A DNA stretch of 64,000 nucleotides from Lysinibacillus contaminans (GCF_001278945.1 NZ_LGRV01000003.1:2356001-2420000), one strand, 5' to 3'; counted from the stretch's first letter, positions 18,493 through 28,952 are shown. Notes: generated from the letters alone by a model not told the origin. A program made the numbers and translations.

Positions 18493-18987
18493 TTATTCCT
18501 CCTCTTCAGCGTACATCACTTCTAGCTCTTCCTCTGTCAATACGCGTTGGATTTTTGAATCAAATAAAATACCATCTAAATGGTCGATTTCATGCAAAAT
18601 AGCACGCGCATCAAAGCCACCTGCTTCAAGTTCATACACACGACCTTCACGGTCACACGCTTCGATTTTTACATATTCAGGACGTTCCACTTCACCATAT
18701 AGATTAGGGAAACTTAAGCATCCCTCAACATCAACCTCAGCACCATCTGTTGTAATTACGGTAGGATTAATCATTTCTAAAATGTCACGTTCTTCGCCAA
18801 GTTCTACGATTGCCACTCGTAATGGTACATTGATTTGCGGTGCAGCAATTCCTACCCCATCATGTTCCACCATTGTGTCATATAAATCATCTAAAAGTGC
18901 GATGATTTCTTCGTTAATTTCAGTTACTTCTGCACAAGGTGTTGTTAATACTTTCGCTGGGTGTTTTACGACCTCTTTAATAGCCAT
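18493..18987 (-). CDS. def: Peptide deformylase
   Basis: Def removes the N-formyl group from new proteins. The 164-residue protein has all three family motifs: GVGIAAPQ (about 45-52), EGCLSFP (about 88-94, metal-ligand Cys) and HEIDHLDG (about 131-138, HExxH-type metal site). It is the short type I form. ATG 18987 has GAGG seven bases upstream. It lies 136 bases after priA, in an interval that holds a dispersed repeat. Confidence 0.96.
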   Translation of the reverse strand: MAIKEVVKHPAKVLTTPCAEVTEINEEIIALLDDLYDTMVEHDGVGIAAPQINVPLRVAIVELGEERDILEMINPTVITTDGAEVDVEGCLSFPNLYGEVERPEYVKIEACDREGRVYELEAGGFDARAILHEIDHLDGILFDSKIQRVLTEEELEVMYAEEEE

Positions 18988-19046
18988 TTTATTTCCTCAT
19001 TTCTTCTCGTATCTAGGCTAAAGCGCCACAATGTCGAACATCCCTA

Positions 19047-19083
19047 TGCCGCTTCGCTTTCACGCAAAAAGCAGGTGTCGCAT
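19047..19083. repeat. Dispersed intergenic repeat, copy A
   Basis: This 37-base segment in the priA-def gap matches 57630-57666 at 30 of 37 positions (core TGCCGCTTCGCTTTC). It is flanked by short inverted repeats, CGAAGCG with CGCTTCG, so the transcript can fold. No open frame crosses it. Confidence 0.5.
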
Positions 19084-19123
19084 AAACGAAGCGTTTTGCA
19101 TACACGTGACACTTTAACCTTTT

Positions 19124-21538
19124 TTATATAGTAGACGGGTCTAAGTCGACCGTCATTAAAATGCCTTGTTTTATCCAGTCTGCGCGGTACATTGCAAGTA
19201 ACCGTTGAAGCACTGGAATCAGATTTGGCTCAATTTTATATTTTATCAAACATTGATAGCGATATCTATTTTGGAGACGACTTATACTTGCTGTCGTTGG
19301 CCCGATAATCGCTACTTTCTCCGATAAATTCGCACGAAGCCAGTCAGCTGCTCGCCCTGCATATTCTGCAGCCATCATGACATCCTCATGCGACACTTGT
19401 ACAAGTGCAACATAGTAATATGGCGGATAGCCTGAGCGTCTACGTAAAAACATTTCACGCTCATAAAACGGTTCATAGTCTTGCATTTTTGATAATTCAA
19501 TTGCATAGTGCTCTGGCGTATACGTCTGAATAACTACTTCACCGGGTTTATCATGGCGTCCAGCGCGACCACTCACTTGCGTCAGTAGTTGGAAAGTACG
19601 TTCTGCGGCGCGATAATCGGGTAAATGCAACGACGTATCTGCACTAAGTACACCAACAAGCGTAATATTTGGGAAGTCTAACCCTTTTGCGATCATTTGC
19701 GTACCGAGTAAAATATCCGCTCGCCCTTCACCAAATGCTTGTAAAATCTCTTCATGTGCGCCCTTATGCTTTGTCGTATCGACGTCCATTCGAAGTACCC
19801 TTGCTTCAGGAAATAGCTTATAAATTTCTTCCTCAACTTTTTGGGTACCTGTACCAAAATAACGAATATGTTCACTTTGACATTGCGGACATATTTGCGG
19901 GACATGCTCCTCGTACCCACAATAGTGACATTTCAACTTTTCTTGCGTACGGTGATAGGTTAGTGAAATATCACAGTTTGGACATTGTACAACCGTTCCA
20001 CAGTCCCTACATAACACAAATGATGAATAGCCACGACGATTTAAAAACAGTACCATTTGCTCCCTGCGTTCTAGTCGCAACCGTATCCCTTCAATCAGTT
20101 GTTCTGAAAACATCGAACGGTTTCCATTTTGAAGTTCTTCTCGCATATCCGCAACATAGACAGTTGGCATCGCTTGATTCATCGCACGCTGTTTCAAAGA
20201 CAGCAGCGTATATACACCTTTTTTCGCACGTGCGAAAGACTCAAGGGCTGGTGTCGCACTCCCTAAAATAACCGGACACTGATAAAACTGACTACGCCAA
20301 ATGGCTACATCTCGCGCATGATAACGAGGCGAGTCCTCTTGTTTATATGTTGATTCATGCTCTTCATCTAATATAATGAGTCCTATATTCGTAAACGGTG
20401 CAAAAATGGCGGACCTCGCACCTACAACAACACTTACTTTACCCTGTTGAATTTTACGCCATTCATCATACTTCTCCCCGACCGATAGCCCACTATGCAT
20501 TACAGCGACCAACTCACCGAAGCGGCTACGAAAGCGCTCTGTCATTTGGGGTGTCAATGAAATTTCCGGCACGAGCATAATTGCTTCCTTACCTTCATCT
20601 AACACCTTTTGAATTGCCTGTAGATAAACTTCCGTCTTGCCACTCCCTGTCACCCCTCGGAGTAAAAAGGTCGTAGCATCTGCTGCATCCATCGATTTTG
20701 AAATAGCCTGCAATGCAACATTTTGCTCTTGTGTTAATTGTAACGATTGCGTACGTGTAACACCTTTCGTAAACGGGTCACGGTATACCTCTTCTTGCAC
20801 AAATCGAGCCGCCCCTTTTTCGATAACTCCCTGTAATACAGTCGCAGTTGCACCCGTTTCTTCATACAAATGGTGTGGTGCAATAATCTCACCTAAATGT
20901 GCCTGCATCCAGATAATAAGTTGACGTTGTTTGGCTGCTCTAGACGCTGATTCTAATGCCTTTTCAAGGACCTGCATATCGCTAGTAATTTCAACCATGC
21001 GTACTTCCTTGACACTTCCTTGCTGTTTGACGATGTTTTCAATTGTCACACATCCACTTGCTATTAGTTCTTTTAATACAGGCAATAACTCCGCTTTTTC
21101 AAACTCTTTGAAGTTTGCCTTTTGCCTCTTTCCAAACAGTGTCTGTACTTCTTGTGGCAGTTTGGCTAACTCCACTTGTAAAACGGCAATTTTTTCGTAT
21201 TTAGCACGTAAAGCAGATGGTAACATGACTTGCAAAGCATCGATTTCATAGCAAATGGTTTCGTTCTTTAGCCATTTTGCCATTTTCAGCATTTCTTCTG
21301 TTAGTACTGGCTCTATATCGAGAATTTGAGCAATAGGCTTGATTTTATTAGGAGGTACTTCAGTTTCATTTTTTAAGCCCACGATAAAGCCTAGTACATT
21401 TCTTGGTCCAAACGGTACTTTCACGCGACAGCCCGCTTCGATGATTTCACGCCACTCTTGTGGAACAGCATAGTCAAACGGACGGTCTACATGGTATGTA
21501 GCTACGTCAACAATGACCTCAGCTACTGAAAAACCCAT
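19124..21538 (-). CDS. priA: Primosomal replication restart helicase PriA
   Basis: PriA recognises abandoned forks and reloads the replisome. About 804 residues are present. The N-terminal DNA-binding region begins MGFSVAEVIVDVATYHVDRP. The helicase core has Walker A GVTGSGKTEVY and DEEHESTYKQE. A zinc-binding insertion has paired cysteines (CRDCGTVVQCPNC, CHYCGYEE, CPQC), followed by the C-terminal helicase lobe (QMIAKGLDFP, QVSGRAGR). The frame opens ten codons earlier, but ATG 21538 overlaps the coaBC stop as TAATG and has AAGGTGG upstream, so it is preferred. Confidence 0.95.
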   Translation of the reverse strand: MGFSVAEVIVDVATYHVDRPFDYAVPQEWREIIEAGCRVKVPFGPRNVLGFIVGLKNETEVPPNKIKPIAQILDIEPVLTEEMLKMAKWLKNETICYEIDALQVMLPSALRAKYEKIAVLQVELAKLPQEVQTLFGKRQKANFKEFEKAELLPVLKELIASGCVTIENIVKQQGSVKEVRMVEITSDMQVLEKALESASRAAKQRQLIIWMQAHLGEIIAPHHLYEETGATATVLQGVIEKGAARFVQEEVYRDPFTKGVTRTQSLQLTQEQNVALQAISKSMDAADATTFLLRGVTGSGKTEVYLQAIQKVLDEGKEAIMLVPEISLTPQMTERFRSRFGELVAVMHSGLSVGEKYDEWRKIQQGKVSVVVGARSAIFAPFTNIGLIILDEEHESTYKQEDSPRYHARDVAIWRSQFYQCPVILGSATPALESFARAKKGVYTLLSLKQRAMNQAMPTVYVADMREELQNGNRSMFSEQLIEGIRLRLERREQMVLFLNRRGYSSFVLCRDCGTVVQCPNCDISLTYHRTQEKLKCHYCGYEEHVPQICPQCQSEHIRYFGTGTQKVEEEIYKLFPEARVLRMDVDTTKHKGAHEEILQAFGEGRADILLGTQMIAKGLDFPNITLVGVLSADTSLHLPDYRAAERTFQLLTQVSGRAGRHDKPGEVVIQTYTPEHYAIELSKMQDYEPFYEREMFLRRRSGYPPYYYVALVQVSHEDVMMAAEYAGRAADWLRANLSEKVAIIGPTTASISRLQNRYRYQCLIKYKIEPNLIPVLQRLLAMYRADWIKQGILMTVDLDPSTI

Positions 21539-22548
21539 TATATTCCACCTTCTAGAAGGTATGACCAAAGTGCTTCAGCAAATTGCGCACCATCTTTTGG
21601 ATCAACTACTTGTCCATTTATAATCGCTTCATTACTCATCTCAATCCAGCCTGTCGATTCCACATTAAAAGATGCCTCACCTATTATTTGTTGACCAAAT
21701 GTAACTGCTAGTGCGGTCTGTTCGACAGAAACTTTAGGCGTATGCTCGACTGATGGCATATTGGCTACATGAATAAGAATTGGATTCGGATATTGCTGTT
21801 TATAGCTTTCGACTTCTTCTACCAATGCATAGGCATCATGAATGCCTTCTCCTATTACTTGTACATGCGCCCCAAGACTACTAGCTTTAGTAGCGATTGC
21901 TTTACCCAACTCACCATTTGCTTTGGTACTAATCACATGCTTGTCATCAAGTGTCACACTGCATGCACCCTTTGTAACAAGTACTGTCTTACCAGCTAAC
22001 GGTTTTACTTTTGGTGAAAAATAATCAAGAACAAGTGCCGTAATTTTTTCCGGCTCTTCTAATCTTCCTTTGCCGATATAGCCACATGCTAAAAAGCCCT
22101 CTGATGGCTCGATAAATCGATAGCCATCTTCTGCTAATCGTGCTAAATTGCGTTTTACTGCGGGGTGGTCGTACATATGCACATTCATCGCAGGGGCAAT
22201 CCACACCGGCGCTGTTGCAGCAAGAAGCGTAGTTGTAACCATATCATCTGCAATCCCATTTGCTAATTTACCAATGACATTTGCCGTAGCAGGGGCAACA
22301 AGAATTAAATCAGCCCAGTCCGCCAAATCTATATGTGCGATCACGCTCGAATCTTTTTCATCGAAAGTATCGAAATAAACATCATTTTTAGACATCACTT
22401 GAAAGCTTAATGGATTAACAAATTGTCTTGCTGATTCTGTCATGATGACTTTTACAGTTGCACCTGCTTGCGATAATTTACTAACAAGTGCTACAGCTTT
22501 ATAAACAGCAATACCACCCGACACACAAAGTAAAATGTTTTTATTCAT
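21538..22548 (-). CDS. coaBC: CoaBC-like protein: intact CoaC domain, degenerate CoaB domain
   Basis: CoaBC normally makes 4'-phosphopantetheine by ligating cysteine to phosphopantothenate (CoaB) and decarboxylating the product (CoaC). The first 175 residues form a good flavoprotein CoaC: CVSGGIAVYKA, APATANVIGKLANGIADD, PAMNVHMYDHPA and the Cys-containing ACGYIGKGRL. The rest is only about 155 residues, against roughly 220 usually. It begins like CoaB (GKTVLVT) but the expected TxGGTxExID, SSGKMG, NPDI and lysine-rich catalytic motifs are absent; ISTKANGELGKAIA is the only clear echo. The frame is continuous and ends at the priA start. Whether CoaB activity survives is doubtful. Confidence 0.85.
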   Translation of the reverse strand: MNKNILLCVSGGIAVYKAVALVSKLSQAGATVKVIMTESARQFVNPLSFQVMSKNDVYFDTFDEKDSSVIAHIDLADWADLILVAPATANVIGKLANGIADDMVTTTLLAATAPVWIAPAMNVHMYDHPAVKRNLARLAEDGYRFIEPSEGFLACGYIGKGRLEEPEKITALVLDYFSPKVKPLAGKTVLVTKGACSVTLDDKHVISTKANGELGKAIATKASSLGAHVQVIGEGIHDAYALVEEVESYKQQYPNPILIHVANMPSVEHTPKVSVEQTALAVTFGQQIIGEASFNVESTGWIEMSNEAIINGQVVDPKDGAQFAEALWSYLLEGGI

Positions 22549-22573
22549 GTCTAATGTCTTCCTTTCAAATGAT

Positions 22574-22604
22574 AAGCTCCCAAAGGATGTTTCCTCGGGA
22601 GCTT
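22574..22604 (-). terminator. Hairpin between rpoZ and coaBC
   Basis: AAGCTCCC (22574-22581) pairs perfectly with GGGAGCTT (22597-22604) in the 199-base gap between rpoZ and coaBC. There is no clear T run on either strand, so it may be a weak terminator or processing signal. The rest of the gap shows nothing recognisable. Confidence 0.35.
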
Positions 22605-22747
22605 TAAGCGTTCATTATAAATGGCTTTAAACCAATTATGTCTTTTGCGTAATTACTTAAAGATTTAGTAACATGCAAGCACGATACCAATAACTAAACA
22701 CTCGAGGCTTTAACGCTATTTAGCAAAAATACATTTGCAAAATAATG

Positions 22748-22975
22748 TTAAATTTCGTCTTCGTAAATAGCTGACTCATCTTGTGTTACTTTTGTTAATA
22801 CACCTGCTGCCACTTCTTCAAGTGCGCGACCAACAGATTTATGAGAAACATATTTGTGTAAGCGTTCAGTATTTTGTTCCTCTTGCATTTGACGAGCACG
22901 CTTAGAAGCTAAGCTCACTAAAGAATATTTTGAATCGATTTCTTTTTTTAAAGCATCTACTGATGGGTATAACAT
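22748..22975 (-). CDS. rpoZ: DNA-directed RNA polymerase omega subunit
   Basis: Omega is a small subunit that helps RNA polymerase assembly. The 75-residue product starts MLYPSVDALKKEIDSKYSLV and has the conserved ASKRARQM segment and the SVGRALEEVAAG helix. The size is normal for Firmicutes. It follows gmk by four bases, the conserved gmk-rpoZ pair. Confidence 0.94.
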   Translation of the reverse strand: MLYPSVDALKKEIDSKYSLVSLASKRARQMQEEQNTERLHKYVSHKSVGRALEEVAAGVLTKVTQDESAIYEDEI

Positions 22976-22979
22976 AGGT

Positions 22980-23597
<618 letters not shown>

Positions 23598-23639
23598 TTA
23601 TTCTCTAAGTCTCCCTTAAATAATAGCAGATGCTTACTT

Positions 23640-24515
23640 TTATTCGATATTTTGAACTTGTTCACGCATCTTTTCTAAAATCGTTTTTGCTTGGACTACC
23701 GCAATGGAAGCCTCTTTTGATTGATTTTTGGAACCAATCGTATTAATTTCACGGTGCATCTCTTGCATTAAAAAGTCTAATTTACGACCGATTGATACCG
23801 TTTCTTGTAAAGTTTCTTCGAATTGGCCGATATGACTTTCAAGTCTATCCAACTCTTCTGTAATATCTACACGTTCTGCAAAAATCCCTACTTCAGCAAG
23901 TAAACGATCTTCTAAAACCGCAATCTCCGCTATTTCAGCAATCCGATTTAGTAAACGTGTACGATATTTTTCAACAGCTAACGATGAAAACGGGCGAATC
24001 TGCTCGACTTGCTCCATGAATTGCTCTTTATATTGAACGACAACTTCATGTAACTCTTGACCTTCTCGCTCACGCATTTGAATTAACTGACCTATCCCCT
24101 CTGTCACTGCATTTTCAACAGCATCCAGTAAATCTTGTGGTGATAGTTGAGGCTTTTCTTGCACAAGCGCCTGATCTAGTGATAACAGTTCTTGCATCGT
24201 CCATTTTTCTTCGAGTGGTACTTTACTCGCTAGTTGTTCTTTCGCCTTACGATACGCTTCGATTAATGACCAGTTAATATCAAACGTTTGCTCAACATTT
24301 TCTAAGTCCTTCACATAAATCATCACGTCAATTTTCCCACGTGATAACGCCTGTGTAATCAACTTTTTCGTGGAAATTTCCGCTTCAAGCCATTCTTTAG
24401 GGAATTTCGAATGAATTTCCAAAAATCGATGGTTGACTGAGCGTATTTCTACTGTTAATTGAAAGTCTCTTGTTGTTGTGACACCTCTGCCAAAACCAGT
24501 CATACTACGCACCAA
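23640..24515 (-). CDS. yicC: YicC/YloC family endoribonuclease
   Basis: This 291-residue protein belongs to the YicC/YloC family, for which endoribonuclease activity has been described in E. coli and B. subtilis homologues. It has the family start SMTGFGRG, the SVNHRFLEIHSKFP segment near residue 28, and a C-terminal DUF1732 region with GRKLDFLMQEMHREINTIGSK. A TTG start at 24515 gives MVRSMTG, which matches the spacing of homologues, and AAAGGTG lies nine bases upstream. A clear extended -10 promoter lies upstream, so it heads the yicC-gmk-rpoZ-coaBC-priA group. Confidence 0.9.
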   Translation of the reverse strand: MVRSMTGFGRGVTTTRDFQLTVEIRSVNHRFLEIHSKFPKEWLEAEISTKKLITQALSRGKIDVMIYVKDLENVEQTFDINWSLIEAYRKAKEQLASKVPLEEKWTMQELLSLDQALVQEKPQLSPQDLLDAVENAVTEGIGQLIQMREREGQELHEVVVQYKEQFMEQVEQIRPFSSLAVEKYRTRLLNRIAEIAEIAVLEDRLLAEVGIFAERVDITEELDRLESHIGQFEETLQETVSIGRKLDFLMQEMHREINTIGSKNQSKEASIAVVQAKTILEKMREQVQNIE

Positions 24516-24548
24516 GGTTAGTCACACCTTTCTTTGCATACTGAAATT

Positions 24549-24557
24549 ATTATAACA
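24549..24557 (-). promoter_or_regulatory. Extended -10 promoter of yicC
   Basis: On the minus strand TGTTATAAT is a consensus extended -10 element (TGN plus TATAAT at 24549-24554). No good -35 box is seen, which is acceptable for extended -10 promoters. On the plus strand a weaker TATGAT at 24660-24665 may serve rqcH. Confidence 0.55.
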
Positions 24558-24721
24558 TAAGCTCTATCATTTATGGCGTCTCTCCACAAAAAATTAGACA
24601 GAGCAAAACGTAATTCTACCACAATCGAAGCTATAATTTAATATTCACCTTAAAAATGCTATGATAAACGTATTAAATAGAAAAAACAACGATGCTTACA
24701 TCGTTTGAAAGAGGAATTCAT

Positions 24722-26416
24722 ATGGCATTCGACGGCTTATTCACATATTCAATGACAGCCAACTTACAACAACTTGTAAATGGCCGTATTACAAAAATAC
24801 ATCAACCTAATGCACAGGAAGTAGTGCTGCAAATTCGTGCCAATGGTAGCAATCATAAATTACTGTTTTCAATTCATTCTTCTTATGCACGTGTTCACTT
24901 AACTGAACAAACGATTGAAAACCCAGCAGAACCTCCTATGTTTTGTATGCTTCTACGTAAACACATAGAAGGCGGATTTATATCTTCTATTAAACAGCAC
25001 GATTTTGACCGCATCATTATTTTAGAAATTGAGAGTAAAAATGAAATTGGTGACCCGATTGTTCGTCAGCTCCATGCAGAAATAATGGGACGCCATAGTA
25101 ACTTACTTTTAATTGACAAAGAGCAATCTAAAATTGTCGATAGTTTAAAACATTTATCACCTTCAGTAAATAGCTTTAGAACTGTGTTACCTGGTCAGCC
25201 GTATATTGCACCACCCGCACAAGATAAATGGCACCCTTTAACAGTTTCAGATGAGCAGGTAAAGGAGTTTTTTAGCGAAGACAAAACACCAAAAGAAATA
25301 GTTGCTCAATTTTCCGGCTTCTCTCCACTACATGCCGAAGAATTAGTGTTCCGTTTAGCAAATGCGACTGATGCTGTCTCTTGCTTCAAGCAATTTATAC
25401 ATGAGTTTAAAGATGGTGGCGCGCAACCAACATTCATATTTGCTAATAACAAAACGTATTTTTCACCAATCTCACTTAAGCATTTACAAGGCGAAATCAC
25501 TACATATCCCAATGTTCATGTATTATTAGACCGTGTCTTCTTTGCACGTGCCGAACGGGATCGCGTGAAACAACAAGCTGGTGATTTAGAACGTTGGTTG
25601 CAAAATGAAGTTGACAAACTAAAATTAAAAACGAAAAAACTACGCAAAGATTACGACCGTGCCTCAAAGCTTGACCAGTTTCAATTATATGGTGAATTAC
25701 TAATGGCGAATATTTACGCATTTGAAAAAGGTGTAAAGGAAGTAACAGTCATAAACTATTACACCGAATCTAGCGAACAAATCACAATCCCTGTGAGCGA
25801 ACGCAAAACACCTATAGAAAACGCACAAAGCTATTACACAAAATATACAAAAGCGAAGAATGCACTAATCATGGTCAAAGAGCAACTTGAAAAAACGGAA
25901 GAAGAAATTGCTTATCTTGAAATGCTCGCACAACAAGTACAACAAGCTTCTCCACGTGATATTGAAGAAATTCGCGAGGAATTAGCAGAGCAAGGCTATT
26001 TGAAAATGCGCCATGCGAAGAAAAAGAAAAAACCGACAAAGCCTGAGCCAGAGCGTTTCACTTCTTCAACTGGCATTCCCATTTCTGTCGGCAAAAATAA
26101 CAAACAAAACGACATGCTGACTTTTAAAATCGCAAAACGCTCAGATATTTGGCTGCATACTAAAGATATCCCAGGTTCTCATGTAGTCATTCACACTACA
26201 GAGCCCGACGATACAACGTTACGGGAAGCAGCAACTCTCGCAGCTTACTTCTCAAAAGCTCGTGATTCATCTTCTGTTCCTGTAGACTATACAGAAATTC
26301 GCCAGGTGAAAAAACCGAATGGATCTAAACCAGGCTTCGTTATTTATTTTGAACAAAAGACAATCTTCATCGACCCTGATGAAACTGTCATTTTACAGTT
26401 AAAAAAACAGTCTTAA
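24722..26416 (+). CDS. rqcH: Ribosome quality control factor RqcH (NFACT/FbpA family, YloA)
   Basis: RqcH binds stalled 50S subunits carrying peptidyl-tRNA and recruits Ala-tRNA to add C-terminal alanine tails, marking the chain for degradation. About 564 residues carry an N-terminal NFACT-N domain with the D96-R97 pair (HDFDRIII; D97/R98 in B. subtilis are needed for tailing), a long central coiled coil (about 290-430, rich in K and E), and the C-terminal NFACT-R domain (GKNNKQNDMLTF, DIWLHTKDIPGSHVVI). ATG 24722 with GAGG upstream is preferred over the frame opening ten codons earlier. It was formerly annotated as a fibronectin-binding protein. Confidence 0.93.
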   Translation: MAFDGLFTYSMTANLQQLVNGRITKIHQPNAQEVVLQIRANGSNHKLLFSIHSSYARVHLTEQTIENPAEPPMFCMLLRKHIEGGFISSIKQHDFDRIIILEIESKNEIGDPIVRQLHAEIMGRHSNLLLIDKEQSKIVDSLKHLSPSVNSFRTVLPGQPYIAPPAQDKWHPLTVSDEQVKEFFSEDKTPKEIVAQFSGFSPLHAEELVFRLANATDAVSCFKQFIHEFKDGGAQPTFIFANNKTYFSPISLKHLQGEITTYPNVHVLLDRVFFARAERDRVKQQAGDLERWLQNEVDKLKLKTKKLRKDYDRASKLDQFQLYGELLMANIYAFEKGVKEVTVINYYTESSEQITIPVSERKTPIENAQSYYTKYTKAKNALIMVKEQLEKTEEEIAYLEMLAQQVQQASPRDIEEIREELAEQGYLKMRHAKKKKKPTKPEPERFTSSTGIPISVGKNNKQNDMLTFKIAKRSDIWLHTKDIPGSHVVIHTTEPDDTTLREAATLAAYFSKARDSSSVPVDYTEIRQVKKPNGSKPGFVIYFEQKTIFIDPDETVILQLKKQS

Positions 26417-26460
26417 CAGCTACAATAGAAATAGCTATAGTAATTAAATTATCAATGCAA

Positions 26461-26498
26461 AAAACTGCCCATTTCTCATATTTAGAAATGGGCAGTTT
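26461..26498 (+). terminator. Terminator after rqcH
   Basis: AAAACTGCCCATTTCT (26461-26476) pairs perfectly with AGAAATGGGCAGTTTT (26483-26498) with a six-base loop, then a T run. This is a strong intrinsic terminator 45 bases after the rqcH stop. Confidence 0.93.
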
Positions 26499-27050
26499 TT
26501 TATAAACGAGCTTTTAAAGTATTACCAATTAAATTATATAAGTAAAACTATAGTGCCAAACCCTCGCGTTATTTTTTGTTCCTATTTTAATAAAAATCCT
26601 ACTACCCCAAGCTCTCTATCCTCATGTTTTCTCTACTTAATCTTCGTAAATCATTTTTATAACGAAAGTGCACACCAAGTCACTTAGATATTATAAACTA
26701 ATGTGATTCACTCTGTGTTTTCATTATAAAAACCCACAATAGCATAATAAATATTACAAAAAAAATCTAATTAATGCACCTTTTTTCTACAAAAATAAGA
26801 TTATTTACTCAAATAACAATAACTATGACTTACGAATCATTTTTTAAAACACTTTTGTATCGTCCGACAAACAATAATTTTCTATTAAATATAACACATT
26901 TTTATTTTTATTGTTTTTTCAATATTTTCAGTCATTTTAAATCAGATTATTAATACAATATCACTTTTGCAATTCAGAGCGATAAATCACATAAAATTAC
27001 TATTTCACTAATTACCATATAACTCTATATTTATTTGAATCTTTTATATT

Positions 27051-27078
27051 TTGTGCGAAATGACTTTTTTGGTATATT
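27051..27078 (+). promoter_or_regulatory. Promoter of oppA copy 1
   Basis: A -35-like TTGTGC (27051-27056) and a -10 box TATATT (27073-27078) with a 16-base spacer lie about 50 bases before oppA. The same arrangement precedes copy 2. The preceding 500 bases (26503-27050) are very AT-rich and contain no gene I can support. Confidence 0.55.
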
Positions 27079-27126
27079 AAGTATAAGCTTCACAAAGGGC
27101 TTAAATTTTGTATAAGGGGGATTCAC

Positions 27127-28812
27127 ATGACTAAGAATAAAAAGTTTTTATTACTCACAATCCTTGCAGTCTTTTCACTTGTATTAGCTGCTTGTGGCTT
27201 CGGTGGAGAAACAACTGAAAAACCAAAAGACGAAGGTAATGATTCTGACTCAACAGAAACTACTTCTTCAAAAGAACTTAACCTAATAATACCTTCTGAG
27301 CCACCATCTCTTCACCCACAGCTTGCAACAGATACTACATCTGGCGCAATCTTGATGAACGTGTTCGAAGGTTTGATTCGTTTAAACGACGACTCTAAAC
27401 CAGAAGCAGCTATTGCTGAATCTTGGGAAATTAGTGATGACCAATTAACCTATACCTTTAAACTACGTGATGCACAATGGTCTAACGGTGACCCAGTTGT
27501 GGCTGGGGACTTCGAATACGCTTGGAAATGGGCACTAAACCCTAAAAATTTATCTGAGTACTCTTCGTTACTTTATGCGATTAAAGGCGGCGAAGCTTAC
27601 AACCTGTACGACACTGAAAAAGGATCTGAAGAAGAATTTGCTAAATTAGCTACTGAATTAGGTGTTAAAGCTCAGGATGAAAAAACATTAGTAGTTACGT
27701 TAGAAAATCCAACACCCTACTTCTTGGAATTAGTAGCTTTCAAAACTTACCTGCCTATTAACCAAAAAGTTGTTGAAGGTAACGACAAGTGGTACACAAA
27801 TGCAGACGAAAATTACGTAACGAATGGTCCATTTAATCTGGACACTTGGAAACATGACGAATCAATCGTATTGAAAAAAAATACTGACTATTGGGATGCT
27901 GCAAGCGTAGCACTTGAAACAGTAAACATTGGTATGGTTGAAAATGAAGGAACTGCTGCAACAATGTTTAAAGCTGGAGAAATTGACTACTTAGGTTCTC
28001 CATATCAAACAGTAGCACTCGATGCAATCGATGGCTTCAAAGCTGACGGTTCTTTACAAATTGTCGATTATGCGGGTATATACAACTACAAATTAAACAC
28101 AACAGATAAATTCACTGGTAACGCGAATATTCGTAAAGCATTAACGCTAGCAATCGACCGTAAAACTTTAATAGACAACATTACTAAAGGTGAACAAAAA
28201 CCTGCTTTAGGTATGGTCCCAACTGCAATTGCAGGTTTTGAAGAAGATCGTGGTTACTTCAAAGATAATGACATGGAAGGTGCTAAAGCAGCACTTGAAG
28301 CTGGTATGAAAGAACTTGGTATTACCGATCCAAGCGAAATTTCAATTACTATTTCTTTCAATACATCTGAAGCACATGCCGCTATCGCTCAATATATCCA
28401 AGAGGGTTGGAACAAAAACCTAGGAATTACTGTTGGTCTTGACAATGCTGAATGGCAAGTTTACCTAGAGAAACTTAACGTTCTTGATTACCAAGCAGGT
28501 CGTCTTGGTTGGATCGCTGACTACAACGACGCTTATACATTCCTAGAAATGTACAATACAGCTGACAACGGTAACAATGATACTGGTTGGGAAAATGCAG
28601 AATACACTGCCTTAATGAAACAATCAGTTTCTGAAACTGATCCTGCAAAACGTTTAGAAATCATGAAAAAAGCAGAATCAATCGCCGTAGCGGAATTCCC
28701 AGTAGCACCTATCTACTACTACACAAACCTTTATGTTAAAAATGAAAAGGTGTCTAATATGTTCCCTAATGCTCTCGGAGATATTCAACTTAAATCAGTT
28801 GACGTTAAATAA
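27127..28812 (+). CDS. oppA: Oligopeptide ABC transporter substrate-binding lipoprotein OppA (copy 1)
   Basis: This is the extracytoplasmic peptide receptor of the Opp importer. The 561-residue protein has a lipoprotein signal peptide with lipobox LVLAAC (Cys near 23), an acidic linker, and the SBP_bac_5 fold starting ELNLIIPSEPPSLHPQLATD; EYAWKWALNPKNLSEYSS and RKALTLAIDRKTLIDN are family landmarks. Compared with copy 2 it has a longer, more acidic insertion near residue 160 (around DTEKGSEEEFAKLATELG). AAGGGGGATTCAC precedes the ATG. A terminator follows, so expression should exceed that of oppBCDF. Confidence 0.94.
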   Translation: MTKNKKFLLLTILAVFSLVLAACGFGGETTEKPKDEGNDSDSTETTSSKELNLIIPSEPPSLHPQLATDTTSGAILMNVFEGLIRLNDDSKPEAAIAESWEISDDQLTYTFKLRDAQWSNGDPVVAGDFEYAWKWALNPKNLSEYSSLLYAIKGGEAYNLYDTEKGSEEEFAKLATELGVKAQDEKTLVVTLENPTPYFLELVAFKTYLPINQKVVEGNDKWYTNADENYVTNGPFNLDTWKHDESIVLKKNTDYWDAASVALETVNIGMVENEGTAATMFKAGEIDYLGSPYQTVALDAIDGFKADGSLQIVDYAGIYNYKLNTTDKFTGNANIRKALTLAIDRKTLIDNITKGEQKPALGMVPTAIAGFEEDRGYFKDNDMEGAKAALEAGMKELGITDPSEISITISFNTSEAHAAIAQYIQEGWNKNLGITVGLDNAEWQVYLEKLNVLDYQAGRLGWIADYNDAYTFLEMYNTADNGNNDTGWENAEYTALMKQSVSETDPAKRLEIMKKAESIAVAEFPVAPIYYYTNLYVKNEKVSNMFPNALGDIQLKSVDVK

Positions 28813-28851
28813 TTCAGAAATTTTAAGTTTTTTATAAAGCTCTACAACGAA

Positions 28852-28893
28852 GAGCTGACTCGTAGTCGACTTCGGCACGAGTCAGCTCTTTTT
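28852..28893 (+). terminator. Intra-operon terminator between oppA and oppB (copy 1)
   Basis: GAGCTGACTCGT (28852-28863) pairs perfectly with ACGAGTCAGCTC (28877-28888), followed by five T residues. Partial read-through would give more binding protein than permease mRNA. It is conserved in copy 2. Confidence 0.85.
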
Positions 28894-28952
28894 AATTTTA
28901 AATTTGAACATATATTACGCTAATGCGTAATTAATAAAATATGAAGGCATTT

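Noticed and set aside
21538..22020. Frameshift as the cause of the odd CoaB half
   Set aside because: The frame is continuous to a TAATG overlap with priA, and a weak CoaB-like pattern persists in the same frame, so divergence fits better than a single shift.
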